Under the pieces are notes generated by a model. It made no database searches, had not been told where the DNA came from, and was given only the letters and a program-made list of their open reading frames with translations. The position numbers and the translations under genes are program-made. Below are positions 10,944-23,100 of a stretch of 64,000 nucleotides of DNA, one piece after another. The stretch is taken from assembly GCA_024336345.1 (NCBI GenBank), contig JANFOG010000002.1, positions 2,666,001 to 2,730,000 on the forward strand. The letters are read 5' to 3'. This stretch comes from Mariannaea sp. PMI_226 (lineage: Eukaryota; Ascomycota; Sordariomycetes; Hypocreales; Nectriaceae). Position 1 is the stretch's first letter. Each line of letters starts with the position of its first letter.

Positions 10944-11987
10944 ATGATTCCGCCAGGTGGCGGTGACCCAAACGGGGCCTTTCAGGAGGATCTCAACAAT
11001 GTTCTCTGCTGTCCTGACTGCAAAGAGATCCCGCCGAACCTAGTGGAGGAGTTTTCCAGCGGCGATATGGTCTGCCAGAGTTGTGGAGTTGTCGTCGGTA
11101 CCCGAATCATCGACACTCGATCTGAATGGCGTACCTTTGCAAATGACGACCAAGGCGGTGACGACCCCAGCCGTGTAGGTGGTCCTCAGGATGAGTTTGT
11201 AGAAGGCCAGCAACTCGCCACCACAGTCGCCTTCTCCGAGTCCAAGGCACACAAGGCTTTGTCCCGAACCCAGAACAACACGAACCAGGACAAGGCTCAG
11301 AAGGGACTCATGCAGGCTTACAAGGAAATCGTGTCTCTGTGCGAAGCAATCAACATGGGCTCAAACGTCTCGAATGCCGCCAAGCACATTTTCAAGTTGG
11401 TCGATAAGCACAAGTTCATGAAGGGCAAACCGCAGGAGGCTGTCATTGCCGGTTGTATCTTTATTGCTTGTCGTCAGAACAACGTGCCTCGAACCTTCCG
11501 AGAAATCTTCAACCTCACCAGCGTCAGCAAGAAAGAAGTTGGACGTGTGTTCAAGCAACTCCAAAACTTTCTGCAGAAGCTTCAAGACACAGAGGGCGAG
11601 GGCGCCACTGGACTCAATACCGTTACCAACTACGAGAATACGTCTGTGGGTGCCGAAGATCTGTGCGGCCGTTATGTGTCGCAGCTCGGCTTTAAGAACC
11701 AACAGAAGATCTCCAAGATTTCTAAAGAACTGGCGGAACAGGCCAATGACATTTCCGCCTTGGCCGGCCGATCACCCCTGTCTGTTGCAGCGGCTTGCAT
11801 ATACATGGCCTGCCACCTTGTTGGCGAACCTCGTGCCTCGCCCCCTATCGCAAAGCAGGCTGGCGTGAGCGACGGCACGGTTAAGACTGCGTACAAACAT
11901 TTGTTCGCAGCACGTGAGCAGCTTATTAAGAAAGAGTGGCTCGATGATGGTGGCAGCATGGATAATATTCCCCAGGTGCAGGTCTAG
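10944..11987 (+). CDS. SUA7: Transcription initiation factor TFIIB
   Basis: A single-exon gene of 347 residues. TFIIB bridges TBP-bound DNA and RNA polymerase II in the preinitiation complex. The N-terminal zinc ribbon is visible (CCPDC at residues 22-26 and CQSC at 44-47). The B-reader region has RIIDTRSEWRTFAND. Two cyclin-like repeats follow, marked by KPQEAVIAGCIFIACRQ and by GRSPLSVAAACIYMACHL. I chose the ATG at 10944 because the frame extends upstream only through non-ATG codons, and no ATG occurs in the preceding 300 bases. This gives a start immediately at MIPPGGGDPNGAF. The lack of introns contrasts with most neighbours. It is transcribed divergently from TRP4. Confidence 0.97.
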   Translation: MIPPGGGDPNGAFQEDLNNVLCCPDCKEIPPNLVEEFSSGDMVCQSCGVVVGTRIIDTRSEWRTFANDDQGGDDPSRVGGPQDEFVEGQQLATTVAFSESKAHKALSRTQNNTNQDKAQKGLMQAYKEIVSLCEAINMGSNVSNAAKHIFKLVDKHKFMKGKPQEAVIAGCIFIACRQNNVPRTFREIFNLTSVSKKEVGRVFKQLQNFLQKLQDTEGEGATGLNTVTNYENTSVGAEDLCGRYVSQLGFKNQQKISKISKELAEQANDISALAGRSPLSVAAACIYMACHLVGEPRASPPIAKQAGVSDGTVKTAYKHLFAAREQLIKKEWLDDGGSMDNIPQVQV

Positions 11988-12558
11988 GGCGGCTTTAGAT
12001 CTGAGGGGATGATGTCTACATAAATGTCTGATTTTTTTTTTGGCGTTCTTGGCGATTGATCAGGCATCCTTTTTTTTTTTTGCTTTTTCCCTTCCTTGCC
12101 TGTCAAAACAAATTGGGTCTCTGGGATAATATATCACACACAGCCGGTCCGGGGGATAACAGGGAGCACACATGGAAGACTGTCTCCACTAGAAAGCTGC
12201 TTTTTGACATAGATTGACATTTTCGGCGAGCTGCATGGCTCAGCAAAATACAAATGATGACTTTCACGATTCCGTATAGCCTCATGCGTGACAGACGTGA
12301 TGCCGGAGCCCCTGCCAAATCCCCCCCAAATCCCGTTCAGGGACCCTCTCCGACCAGCCCGGCAACAACATGGCAGACAAGCAAGTGCCCATGTCGGCCA
12401 TGATGAGCCGACCAGGATAAATTGACGCGAAGTGGTCGGGCCTTTGAAGACCCACGATGGATCCCTGCGCAACTGTTACGCAGTAGAGCCATGCTAAGCA
12501 TGCACCTTGCATGTAAGTCACTGTGTGCGTTGCGCCGTTTTCTGTTCATTGAAGTGGA

Positions 12559-12581
12559 GGGGGGGGGGGGGGGGGGGGGGG
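12559..12581. repeat. Homopolymer of 23 G
   Basis: An uninterrupted G run. Such a tract is prone to length error in sequencing and to slippage in vivo, and could form a G-quadruplex. Confidence 0.9.
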
Positions 12582-13497
12582 CATTTGACTGCATTGCCTA
12601 GGTAGTTTGCAATTTCCAATGCTTGAAGATTTTTGATCTAGATCCCTTCCGGCACCAGCGAAGATGAAGGATGCCGAGACTCCGTGCAACGCTTTGTGTA
12701 TTAGTTCATCCTCAAGGTCTAACTATGTCAACGGAGTATGAGCATGGAGTACCTACCTCCCTACCTTACTGCAGACAGATTAAAGGTGCTTCTACGTTAC
12801 AAGACAAGCCAGAGTCAGTGTACTATTATAAGTAAGGTCCGGTAGCTATAATGCAAATAGTTCCCCCCACCCCCAACCAGCTTGCCGCAGTGAATGCAAG
12901 CCATAGTATGTCGGCGGCCTCTTCCTTTAAGGTAATCACCGGCATACAGGCCTTTAGTTAGGAGATGACAAATGCTAGAGAGAAATTCCTATTATGTAGT
13001 TCTCCAGCCAGGTGGAAGCAGAGGAAGAAGACCAAGCCCTGACTGTTGAGAATGGGCCTCTTCCGTATGACCCCCGATGCGAGTGAGGACGATGCCGTAG
13101 TACATAGTAGAAGTTAGAAAAAGATGATGCCCTCGCTTCGTAGGCTCGTGGGTCCCCTTTCGGGCTGAAACATCTCGGGTCCCCGGAAAACAACGAGTGG
13201 ACTTCGTGGAGGCCACTAGCAGCGAGGGCGGATGTAGCCGCTTTGGTGGTTTTTGGCAGTTATTTGCTTTTTCCTCACTGGACGGGAGCGGGAGAGGGGA
13301 AGGAGACCGTTGCAAATTTTCGGAGGAAAAGTGAGCAAGGTCAAGTGGTTGGTGAAATAATGGAATAGATCTTTCCATAATTACGCCGTCTATTGTGAGA
13401 GGTGTGGTATTTATTTTCCAAGCTGGGGTATTATCTATAGGTAGGTAGGAATGTATGTAGTCAGTCTATGTATGACAAAGCAGGATCGTGAGAAGAG

Positions 13498-13625
13498 GGA
13501 AAAAAAAGAAATCAAATATTATTGAAATATAACCAAAAAAAAAATAAAAAAAAAGAATAAATAAAAAATGAAAAATAAATAAAATGCAACAACCGTAAAG
13601 AGAGAATAAAAAATAAAAAAAATAA
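13498..13625. repeat. A-rich low-complexity block
   Basis: Repeated A5-A9 runs separated by T or AT (ATAAAAAAT-like units). It produces spurious Phe/Leu-rich frames on the minus strand. Confidence 0.85.
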
Positions 13626-14479
13626 GAAAACCAGGGTGATGAGTTGAAGAGCAAGGAAGCTTGCAGGGGGGCGAATTGCCTCAAGTGGACGGGTTGACGG
13701 GGCATCGGACGATGCCCCAGTAAGGGAGGTTCCACACCACACCTGCCAAGCACGATCAATTTGGTCCAAGTGGTGTGCAGCTCGATCCAACACGAGGACT
13801 AAAAGGTCGGGTACTATGTAGGTAGTAGGTAGGCAGAGTAATTAGGTTGCCTACCCTGCTACCGCCGCATACAGGTAGCTCGGTAGGTACATAGCAGTTG
13901 GAGGACTCCCATGCAGTCAGTGAATGGCATTGGATGGCATGGATGGTGATGTGTTATTGCCTAGGGACCTCAGGTACGTACCTTGAATGCACTAGGTAGG
14001 CACGTAATATGTTGATTATTATGAGAGATCTCTTTCTGACCAACCTTGAAGAGAAGGTGTGAAGAGAGCTCAAATTAATTATTACAAGCTCTCCTTCATA
14101 TCAACAACAAAAGCGTCTTGAATGGCTCAGGCCACTTGCAAGCCGCCTTTTCAGTCTACGGCCCATAACATCCGGGCGTTTAACAGCAAAACAATGAGCG
14201 CTTGTTAGTGAGCCATAAACCTCGACGCGACAGGTCCAAAAAAAAAAAAAGAACCACTTGATGATTAACTTATTGGTCGCTATGGATCCCTCTAGATGTT
14301 TCTCCCACTCTTAGCCTATTGCATCTCCTGCAGCACCCCCCCTACGCTTGAAAGTGGGAATCGTCAGGGTGGGTGTTCTTTGGCGGCCATGTCTTTCACA
14401 TGGATGTTCATCACGGCTTAACCACACCAAGGTACCTTACTGCCGTTTACCTACTAGGGAGGAGGGGGGAAGCGCAGCA

Positions 14480-14615
14480 TGAGGTGGAGGAAGGTGGTGG
14501 AGAAGATGGGGGAAACGAGGTGGACGAAGGCAGACGAGGTAGGCAAAGGTGGATGAGGGGAGACGAAGTGGACGAGGTGGACGAGGTGGACGAGGTGGAC
14601 GAGGTGGTCAAGCGA
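14480..14615 (+). repeat. Degenerate GAGGTGGAC minisatellite with four to five perfect 9-bp copies
   Basis: The core at about 14570-14612 repeats GTGGACGAG almost perfectly. Degenerate copies (GAGGTGGAGGAAGGT, ACGAAGGCAGACGAGG) extend to the left. On the plus strand it lies in an ATG-less-supported frame that reads Asp-Glu-Val repeatedly. I treat it as a minisatellite rather than a gene. Confidence 0.8.
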
Positions 14616-15287
14616 AAGTTGTGTCAGGTGGTGCTGTGCTTTTGGGAGGGGAAAATCCGCTGTGAATTCGCCAAAAATTAAAAATTAAAAATTGAGCAAT
14701 AGGAACAACTGAGTTCCCAAACAGATTACAATGCTACGTATTTGCCAGTAAGCTTCAGGTTGTCTGACACTGGACTAGGGTCGTAGGATAGGTAGGTAGG
14801 TACTCCGCTGTACATACATAGATTGGTACTAACGTTGCGCTGGACGGATACCAAGCTCTTACGGGTCGCCGTCCTGCTGCAACGGTCCTCCCTCGCCTGC
14901 CGGGCCGGTGGTGCGCTCCGCTCCGTGCTTCTGCCCTCGTCGTCGTCTAGACTAATGATAAACCGAATCCGACGACTTGCGTATCCATCCCGCGACCGTT
15001 GGATACTACTACTACCACTACCGCTACTACGTACATATTTTGCAAGGACAAGGAGGAGTACTTCATAGTATAGTGTAGGTAGTACTTCGTAGGGGTCCAT
15101 CCGATCTAGTCTTTTTCCCCAGAAGCCTCCGTGTGTGAGCGTTGTAGTGGCATGCATTTAAATAGGTCCAGGATCGCCACCTACAGTCCTCTCATAGCCG
15201 TCTTCTCCTGGCAGCCGTGTTCCTGATGTTCCTGATGACTTTTGCCTAGGCCATATTCGGTACTCTACACTGCCAATCACTTCCAAA

Positions 15288-16442
15288 ATGTTGTTCGGCA
15301 TTTCAGTCGCTTGGTTTCCCTTTGGTGGCTGGGCCACCTCTGTCTTTGGACATCCCATTGCTGGGCTGCAAGTCCAGAAGCCTTTGTACACATATCGCGA
15401 CGAGAGCGAGTTCAACTGCTTCAACCCAAACCTCCCCAACATCACCATTTATGCCACCGGTGGCACAATTGCCGGATCGGCGAGCTCTGCAGTTCAGACC
15501 ACAGGGTACCAGGCCGGAGCCCTGGGGATCCAGGCCCTCATCGATGCCGTGCCGCAGTTGTGCAACGTCTGCAACGTGCGCGGCGTGCAAGTGGTCAATA
15601 CGGACAGCACCAACATGAACTCGACCATGCTGCTCGAACTGAGCCATCAAATTCAAAACGACCTCGACAGTGCTTACACGCAGGGGGTTGTTGTGACCCA
15701 CGGCACTGATACCCTCGAGGAAACTGCCTTCTTCCTTGACCTCACCATTGATAGCGAGAAGCCGGTGGTGGTGACGGGTTCAATGCGCCCAGCGACGGCT
15801 ATCAGTGCCGACGGGCCTATGAACCTACTCTCCTCAGCGACGTTGGCTGGTAGCGAGTCTGCCCGGGGCCGGGGCGTCATGATTGTGCTGAACGACCGCA
15901 TTGGTTCCGCTCGCTTCATGTCAAAATCCAACGCAAACCAGCTCGACGCCTTCCAGTCAGCAGACGGTGGCTTCCTGGGTGGCTTCGTCAACATCAAGCC
16001 CGTCTTCTTCTACCCCCCGGCGCGTCCGCTGGGCCACCATCACTTCGACGTGCGGGATATTAGCCAGTGGCGTCGCGGTGAGGATGGCAAACTGCCGCAG
16101 GTGGACGTGCTATACGCGCACCAGGAGCTCAACGTGGGCCTGTTCCAGGCGGCCATCGACCTTGGGGCCAAGGGCATCGTCCTTGCAGGCCTAGGTGCGG
16201 GCTACTGGACCGAGGCTGGATCTGACGAAATCAGCCGGGCGTTACAGGAGAGTGATAGCGACATCCCCGTCATCGTGAGCCGCCGGCCGGGCTGGGGATT
16301 TGCGAGCAGCAATGGGCTAGAGGGAATTGGCGCAGGATTCCTGAATCCGCAAAAGGCACGGATACAGCTTCAGCTCGCGCTCGAGACGGGACTAGAGACG
16401 GAAAGCATCCGAGCTATCTTCGAGCATCACGGAGTACACTAG
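15288..16442 (+). CDS. Type II (secreted) L-asparaginase
   Basis: An intronless 384-residue frame with a good context (CCAAAATG). It hydrolyses asparagine to aspartate and ammonia, probably outside the cell. The hydrophobic N-terminus (residues 1-25) resembles a weak signal peptide lacking a basic residue. The first active-site motif, ATGGTIAG, puts the nucleophile at Thr60. The second, VVTHGTDTLEET, supplies Thr140 and Asp141. A lysine equivalent to bacterial Lys162 is at about 213 (MSKSNANQ). In the substrate loop Ser107 is kept, but the residue next to it, Gln in the E. coli enzyme, is Thr here (DSTNM). SMRPATAISADGPMNL and FLNPQKARIQLQLAL are also typical. It stands alone between gene-poor flanks. 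Confidence 0.95.
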   Translation: MLFGISVAWFPFGGWATSVFGHPIAGLQVQKPLYTYRDESEFNCFNPNLPNITIYATGGTIAGSASSAVQTTGYQAGALGIQALIDAVPQLCNVCNVRGVQVVNTDSTNMNSTMLLELSHQIQNDLDSAYTQGVVVTHGTDTLEETAFFLDLTIDSEKPVVVTGSMRPATAISADGPMNLLSSATLAGSESARGRGVMIVLNDRIGSARFMSKSNANQLDAFQSADGGFLGGFVNIKPVFFYPPARPLGHHHFDVRDISQWRRGEDGKLPQVDVLYAHQELNVGLFQAAIDLGAKGIVLAGLGAGYWTEAGSDEISRALQESDSDIPVIVSRRPGWGFASSNGLEGIGAGFLNPQKARIQLQLALETGLETESIRAIFEHHGVH

Positions 16443-19400
16443 TCTGATGGCTTTTTTTGGGGGCCTGGCTTGGAGAAAAATACACAAGACCACCCTGCCA
16501 TCACCAGCCAGCCAGACAAAGGACGCGTTAGACTATTGTTTGATGTCCTTCACCACATCATTCACTTCCATCCTACCTACCACATATACACAAACACACA
16601 CACACACATACGAAAAGGCCATCATCAACCACACCTTACTCGACCGACCATGGCTGAATGGCCACGAGCCACCGATCAATTACTCTAACCCAATATCACC
16701 GAGAATTACTCGCATCCAGACCAAGTCACGCCGCTCAAAGCAAAGAACCAACAATTCATCATTAGGGGACACCCATCGGTGCAAGTACATAGTACAGTTA
16801 CATCTGCAGCATGTAAGCTGTTCAAAGCTTCAACTAGCGCATCCATCTCTGATTACACCCCCTCCTCCTACTCACCCCCTCCCCAGCACAACCACCCCAA
16901 AACACAATGGGGAGGGGGAGGGATCTAGTACACAAAAATTGGGTTATCCATCCCATTGTTTTTCTATTTATTTCCTTTCTCCATGGTTTCTTCTCTTACG
17001 ATATTTTGTCGTATTGACAGGCGCATGGGCGGAAAATCATTTACAACCCGCAGGCAGCGTGCCCCAAAAAGTTTGTCGGAGGAATATATTCCGCCTTTTT
17101 AAGGCAGGGGACTCGCTGGCTGGAACAGGGATAAGCATCTTTCCATAGGAGCAAAGTGGCACGGCAAGGAAGGGAATGGAAAGGGTTTTTTTTTCGTTTG
17201 GGTGCATCAGACCAATGGAGGATTCTTGATTTACTCATTTGCATAATTATAGGGATTTGTACGAATTAATGACGGGATATAATATTGAGCCATGATGTTT
17301 TTATTTGAATGCTTGATTGGATTCGAAGTTGAAGTGACCTACAGTACCTAAGCTGAGGTACCTTACCCAGTCAGGTACGTGCCTAGTTATTCGCCAGTGC
17401 ATTTGAATGGTGTAGTACCTAGATACGTAAGGTACCTACAGATGAGGCGGCTCCAACTTCTCACCCCCGGTCTGTAGCCCAGAGGTAGGTGCCCAGTGTA
17501 CAGCAGCCAGCTTTCTCCAATTGCTGACCCCGACACGTTACGATATTGCCTGCCCTTGTCAATTAGAGAGATTGGTTTTTACCGCTGATACGGCTCAACC
17601 CTCAGATAATCCTTCATCTGAGATACCTGGGCGGCTGATGATGACGACTCTCCCATGGCTGATTCAGGACCGCCTGGTCTTTGTTTCGTTTTGAGTTCCC
17701 GCCCGCCCGCTCCCGCGCTCCCCGAAGGCGCCGCGCCAAAGTCTGGGGCGGGCGTGTCTTAACGTTATTAGCTGCTGAGCCCGTACCTAGCGCTGGCACA
17801 ATCTTTTTGAGACGTTAGCTGCCGTTGGCAAAACAAAAAAGCAAATATGCAGGTGTCAGAAAAAAAAAGTAAAAAAAGAAAAAGCACATCATATTCTCCG
17901 TCTTCCGTATCAGTGAATTGAAGGGGGCCTTGACTCGCAGCAAACCCTGGTAAAAATCTAGAAGATCAGAAGAATAAAATACTCAGGGCACCCCTGACTG
18001 GGGAGGTACCGTCGCGGTACTTGGACGAGACCTCCGAATATCGCAACCACTTGCATCAATGTCAACCGCCACTGTGCCCCCTCCCTGGTTCAACCATTCT
18101 CGCCGTCAACCTCATTGGTGTTCGTCAGCCTTTGGAAATCATGACAAGTAGGATTCTGGCTTCGTCTTACTGTTGTCTCGTGTGATAGTCTTATGCATAG
18201 ACTTGATCTATCACATCCCGTTGCCTATTCCTACGTGATCACTGATAGCGTAGCCTGCAGAGTAATAATAAAGCCGGAGTGTGCGGAAGGCTGGGTTACG
18301 ATATGTACTGTAGAATCAGATTATAGATTGCTGAATATGGGCTGAGGCATGAGCAGAAAGATGCTCTTTCTGTCGCTTCTATCCGGAGCTGTGGACCAAG
18401 ACCAGCTAGTAATATTCTCTAGTCTGATTGCCCATTGATGGTCTGGAAATTACCCCGAGAGGCCTCTTCTCCTCGCTTCCCTTTCCTGCCACCACCCTCG
18501 TCTGTCTTTTCTGATCTGACTGTAGCCGAACACATTGGTTGTAAGACAAGTCTCGGCGGGAAGCAGGGCTGTTTGATCCTGAATTGTGCATTAACGACTG
18601 CATGGAGGCTGTTTTCGATATGGGGAGAACCATGTCGGCGTATCAGCGGGCTACGCCCTGCCGGCTCCGAAGACAGCCTAGTTCAATGCCTGGATGGGCT
18701 CTCTCAACCTGTCCGCATGGGGCCAGCCCTGTCAAAAGTCATGAACATGGAAGCCAAGGGTGCATGCATACTATGTATGCTTTGGGGTGGCGGTCGTAAA
18801 CGGCAGGCTACTTGACTAAAGGCATCCATCCTGTTGCATTCAATTCTGACACGACGTACTCCGTATGCATGTACGATTTATACTCACTCCACCTGTTGAA
18901 CCTCAAAGCCCCTGCAAGGTGATCTTGGGGATTGCCACGGTCATTGCGATGCCACGACTATGCCCTTCCCTGGTCCGCCGTATCCTTTCTAGCCTCTTCC
19001 TTCTTTGACACCGTCATTTTGAGCCCGTTATTCTGTGGCTCTGCTTTTGTCTCTCTCTCTCTCTCTCTTTTTCTCTCTTCCCGAGTACGCGGAGTTGGCT
19101 TTGATGTCAGTGATCGTCCGGTTCCGTGGTTCTGTGGGGAGTTCGTTCCGGTTTTGTCTCAGACAATCCTCACGCTAATTTTATCTCGCTCTTTCCGTTC
19201 CTTGATTTTGCTTTCTCACCGACCCAATCTGGCATCTCCTCCCGTCTGACGCGAGAAGTAGTACAGTAGTGTTCTAATCTTAGCCTGGAATTGTACTGTG
19301 TAGCTTGGAGCTGCGCTGTGGTGCAATTCTCGGAAGGACTGTAATGAGGCAGGCCGGTGACGCCTGACGTGCTGCGTGGCACCTCTACTGCCGTTTCTAG

Positions 19401-20135
19401 CTATCTGAGTAATAGGTAATCTTAGGTAGTTTGGAGGTACTCAGGTACGTACTATAGTGGCTGGCTACTGGATAAAGTAGGCAAACGTCTCCCTTCTACG
19501 ATGGGAAAATACTACGAATACGTGGAACTCACTAAACTGCAACCAGAGATATCGTCCCCACAGCTGCTCTCGTTCAGCCACACAGGAACGACGTGGTGGT
19601 GGGGTCGACTGCAACAAGCGGGTAAGTGCGAATTTCCGTCGTCATTGACCAAAAAGTAATGTAACAACACCATACCACTCCTTACTCCATCCTCGAAACT
19701 GACAGGTTTTGAAGAGCCGCGCTGACACTTACGACCTCTACCAAATCCAATTTGCTCGACCCCTCCATCTCGCAAGCGAAAGGCGCCACCCAGATTCTTA
19801 TTACGCATTGCTACTCGTTCTTTTGGGATTTCTTGTCTACCGGGTCAAGCCCCGTCCATCTGACCAGCGACGAACACGCCACAAAATCGCACGCGACATA
19901 GCGCCAAACTCGCTCTCACGGACCTCGCTTCAATTCGACCGCACACATTCGGTTCCGGAAAACGCCATCTGGTTCCGCGACGAGCGTAGGAGCCGTTGAC
20001 CTGTTGTTGATGGACGGCTCACGGGTCTTCATGTTCTGATTCGCCGGTGGTGCAAGCTCACCAAGTCACTCGTTTTCATCCCGTACATGGCTTCCTTCGA
20101 CTAGACGCCCCCCTTACCCCCGAGCCTTTATCGCC
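16443..20135. other. Gene-poor stretch between asparaginase and the flippase gene
   Basis: About 3.7 kb. The open frame directly after the asparaginase stop (to 17148) is Pro/Thr/His-rich and probably 3' untranslated sequence; it has a CA repeat near 16588-16610. A CT run lies at 19051-19068. TACTCCGTA is at 18857-18865. TAGGTA-type words occur at 17340-17440 and 19415-19445. The last 400 bases are probably the flippase leader; the 96-codon open frame at 19709-19999 there has no recognisable domain. Confidence 0.5.
19051..19068. repeat. CT dinucleotide microsatellite
   Basis: Nine CT units followed by a degenerate TTTTTCTCTC tail. Confidence 0.9.
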
Positions 20136-23100
20136 ATGTTACCAGGCAGCTCTATGCAGAAGCAAGGTGCAGGGCATACTGTGACCACAAAGGCTCTGCC
20201 TCACAATCGTTTGCGCCGACATGTCGAAACTTACTCCGACTCCTTGGGCCAGCTTCTCAAGGGTGCCATTGCCGCTCTCTATCAACGAACCATTGTCGAT
20301 TTGATCCTCCGCCAAAAACACCTTGTTACTTCCGAAGATGGTCGCCATATTCCTCTCGAGCTCGAACATGAGACTCCTCTCGTTGACACCCGGCGTGGCA
20401 TTGGCTACGTCTCCAATAGTATCCGGACCTCGCGATATACAGTATGGGATTTCTTTCCAAAGCAGCTCTTTTTTCAGTTCTCTCGTGTCGGAAACTTCTA
20501 CTTCTTATGCGTCGGTATTCCACAGATGGTATGTACTCGTCCAACAATTCTGGAACTAAATATTGGGGCACCAACAGGTGATCTGACTTCTCAAACTAGA
20601 TCCCCGGTCTATCAACCACCGGATCTTATACTACCATCCTTCCCCTTCTGTTCTTTGTGCTTGTAACCATTGCGAAGGAAGGATATGATGACTACAAACG
20701 TCATAGACTCGACGAAATCGAAAATGCGTATTTTGCGACCGTACTAGGTCGTGAAGACAGATATACGGGAACCCTTGAGAGCAACAGTGTATGGACACGA
20801 TACAATCCGTTCGTGATACATTCAATGGCTAAGCCTTGGTCAACCCCGGATGACGAATTTCATGGGATTCGATGGGTTCCGGCACGGTGGAGAGAGCTCA
20901 AGGTTGGCGATGTCATTCGACTATCTCGCGACGAAGCCGTTCCCGCCGATATAGTTTTATTGCACAGCGATGGAGAAAACGGCCTCGCATATATTGAAAC
21001 TATGGCACTCGATGGCGAGACCAACCTCAAAACAAAGCAGGTATTACCTTGCCTTGAAGGATGCGACACAATCGAAGGTCTCTCCCAGTGTAAAGCCGAA
21101 TTTGTGGTAGAAGATCCCAATCCTGATCTCTTCAACTTCAATGGACGTGTCACTGTGAAGGAAAAGGCGGCCCCCTTGACTCTCAATGAAGTCGTCTATC
21201 GAGGAAGCATACTGCGAAATACTAACTGTGTTCACGGTATCGTCATCAACACTGGCGAAGAGTGCAAGATTCGAAAGAACGCCAACAAGCATCCCAAGGC
21301 TAAGAAACCGGCGTTGGAACGAGTTGTGAACAAGATCGTCATTTCTCTTGCTGTGTATGTCATCATTCTTTCAGTCGGAGAATCGATGGGATATGTCATT
21401 TGGAAGCGAGAGACCGAGAGGTATTCATGGTATCTCGACCAAGCCTCTGTTCCATTCTACCAGATTATTATTGCTGCCATCATCATGTTCAACAACGTCA
21501 TTCCGCTCGCCCTCTATGTCAGTCTGGAAATTGTGAAAGTCGGACAGCTTCTCATGTTGAACTCGGATATCGAAATGTATGATGAAGAGTCTGACACACC
21601 TGCTCGTTGCAACACAAATACCATTCTCGAAAATCTGGGCCAGGTGGGTTATGTTTTCTCCGACAAGACGGGGACATTGACCGACAACATTATGAAATTC
21701 CGCAAAATCAGCGTTGCTGGGACTGTGTGGCTTCATGAGATGGACCTTGAACCGAAAAATGACACTGATCTTCTCGAGGCCGCGAAGTTGGGTGATGGAG
21801 AGACCAACAGTGAGCCGTCCATGTACAATCCCGAGCCTGTCACTGTGGTCATACCTGAGAAGCCGACTCAGCCTCCCAAGCATCTACCTATCGTATCACC
21901 TGCCATGTCCCCCGTTTCACCTTCCAGGCCATCATTTGCGTCACCCTCTAGACCATCATTCGCAGCTTCACGGCCGTCAATGGCAGGTCGTAGATCTTCT
22001 TCGCAATGGCGATCAACTGGGCGACCGGATCATATTCAGCCTGATGTTACCACCGATGATCTGCTCGAATATATTCGGCTTCGCCCAAACTCAGGCTTTT
22101 CCCGGAAGGTGAGGCAGTACATCTTGGCAATGGCTCTTTGTCATACTTGTCTGCCGGAGCGAGACGAAAAAGGCAACTTGGAATTTCAAGCAGCGAGTCC
22201 GGATGAGTTGGCTCTAGTGAAGGCTGCTCAGGAATTAGGGTTCCTTGTTATCAATCGCAATAGCCAAACAATAACTCTCCATGTCAATTCACCGGAAGGC
22301 TGGCAAGAAGAACAAAAATATCAGATCCTGGATGTCATTGAGTTCAGCAGCGTGCGCAAGAGGATGTCTATTGTGGTACGCTGTCCCGACGGACGCATTT
22401 TGATCATTTGCAAGGGAGCCGACTCGGCCATCCTCCCTCGCCTTAAGCTGTCTTCCCTGGCGAAACAAAAGGCTACAGAAGTGCGGAAAAGCGCCGATCT
22501 AGAACGCGAGCTCTACCGGCGCAGTGAACAACATGAGCCACGAAACAGCTTTGGAGGTCGCCCTAGTTTGACAGTCCGACGGAACCCATCTGTGCAAAGA
22601 GATCGAAGCGCTAGCAGGCGCCCTAAAGGGGATCGCAGTAAGTCTTTCGAGTTCAGCAGATTTGCCCGGCAGTCAGAAGACAAACCTCGACTCTCCCTAA
22701 ACACTCGCGGTGTATCGATTGACGTGCCTCGGGGACAATACCTCAACACTCCTTTGCACTATCAGGCACCTGTGCCTGATCATTTTGACTTCCTAGATGA
22801 CCCAGCCATTCATGATGATTCGGAAGTGTTTACAAAGTGCTTCAAGCACCTAGATGACTTTGCGACGGAAGGCCTGCGGACTCTGTTATTCGCCCAGAAA
22901 TATATCACGGAGCAAGACTATCAAGCCTGGAAGGAGGTCTGGGACAGTGCTACGACCAGTCTGGTCAACCGCCAGGAGCTTATCGAAGCTGCGGGTGATA
23001 ACATTGAGCAATCACTCGATCTCATTGGCGCAAGCGCGATTGAGGACAAGCTTCAAAAGGGAGTCCCTGAGACTATCGACAGGCTACGCAGGGCTAACAT

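Larger units (their letters stand above)
11988..15287. other. Gene-poor, repeat-rich stretch between TFIIB and the asparaginase gene
   Basis: About 3.3 kb without a supportable gene. Two poly-T runs follow the TFIIB stop. A 23-G run lies at 12559-12581, an A/T-rich block with many A runs at 13498-13625, a GAGGTGGAC minisatellite at about 14570-14612, and TAGGTA-type words at 13437-13900 and 14786-14804. A tandem repeat of TGTTCCTGA ends close to the asparaginase promoter (15220-15240). Confidence 0.6.

Noticed and set aside
16447..17148. 233-codon frame directly after the asparaginase stop
   Set aside because: Starts at a weakly placed ATG, is Thr/Pro/His low-complexity with a CA repeat, and lies where the 3' untranslated region is expected.
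19709..19999. Basic 96-codon frame upstream of the flippase
   Set aside because: No domain, ends in a stop before the flippase start and no donor joins it in frame; likely leader sequence.
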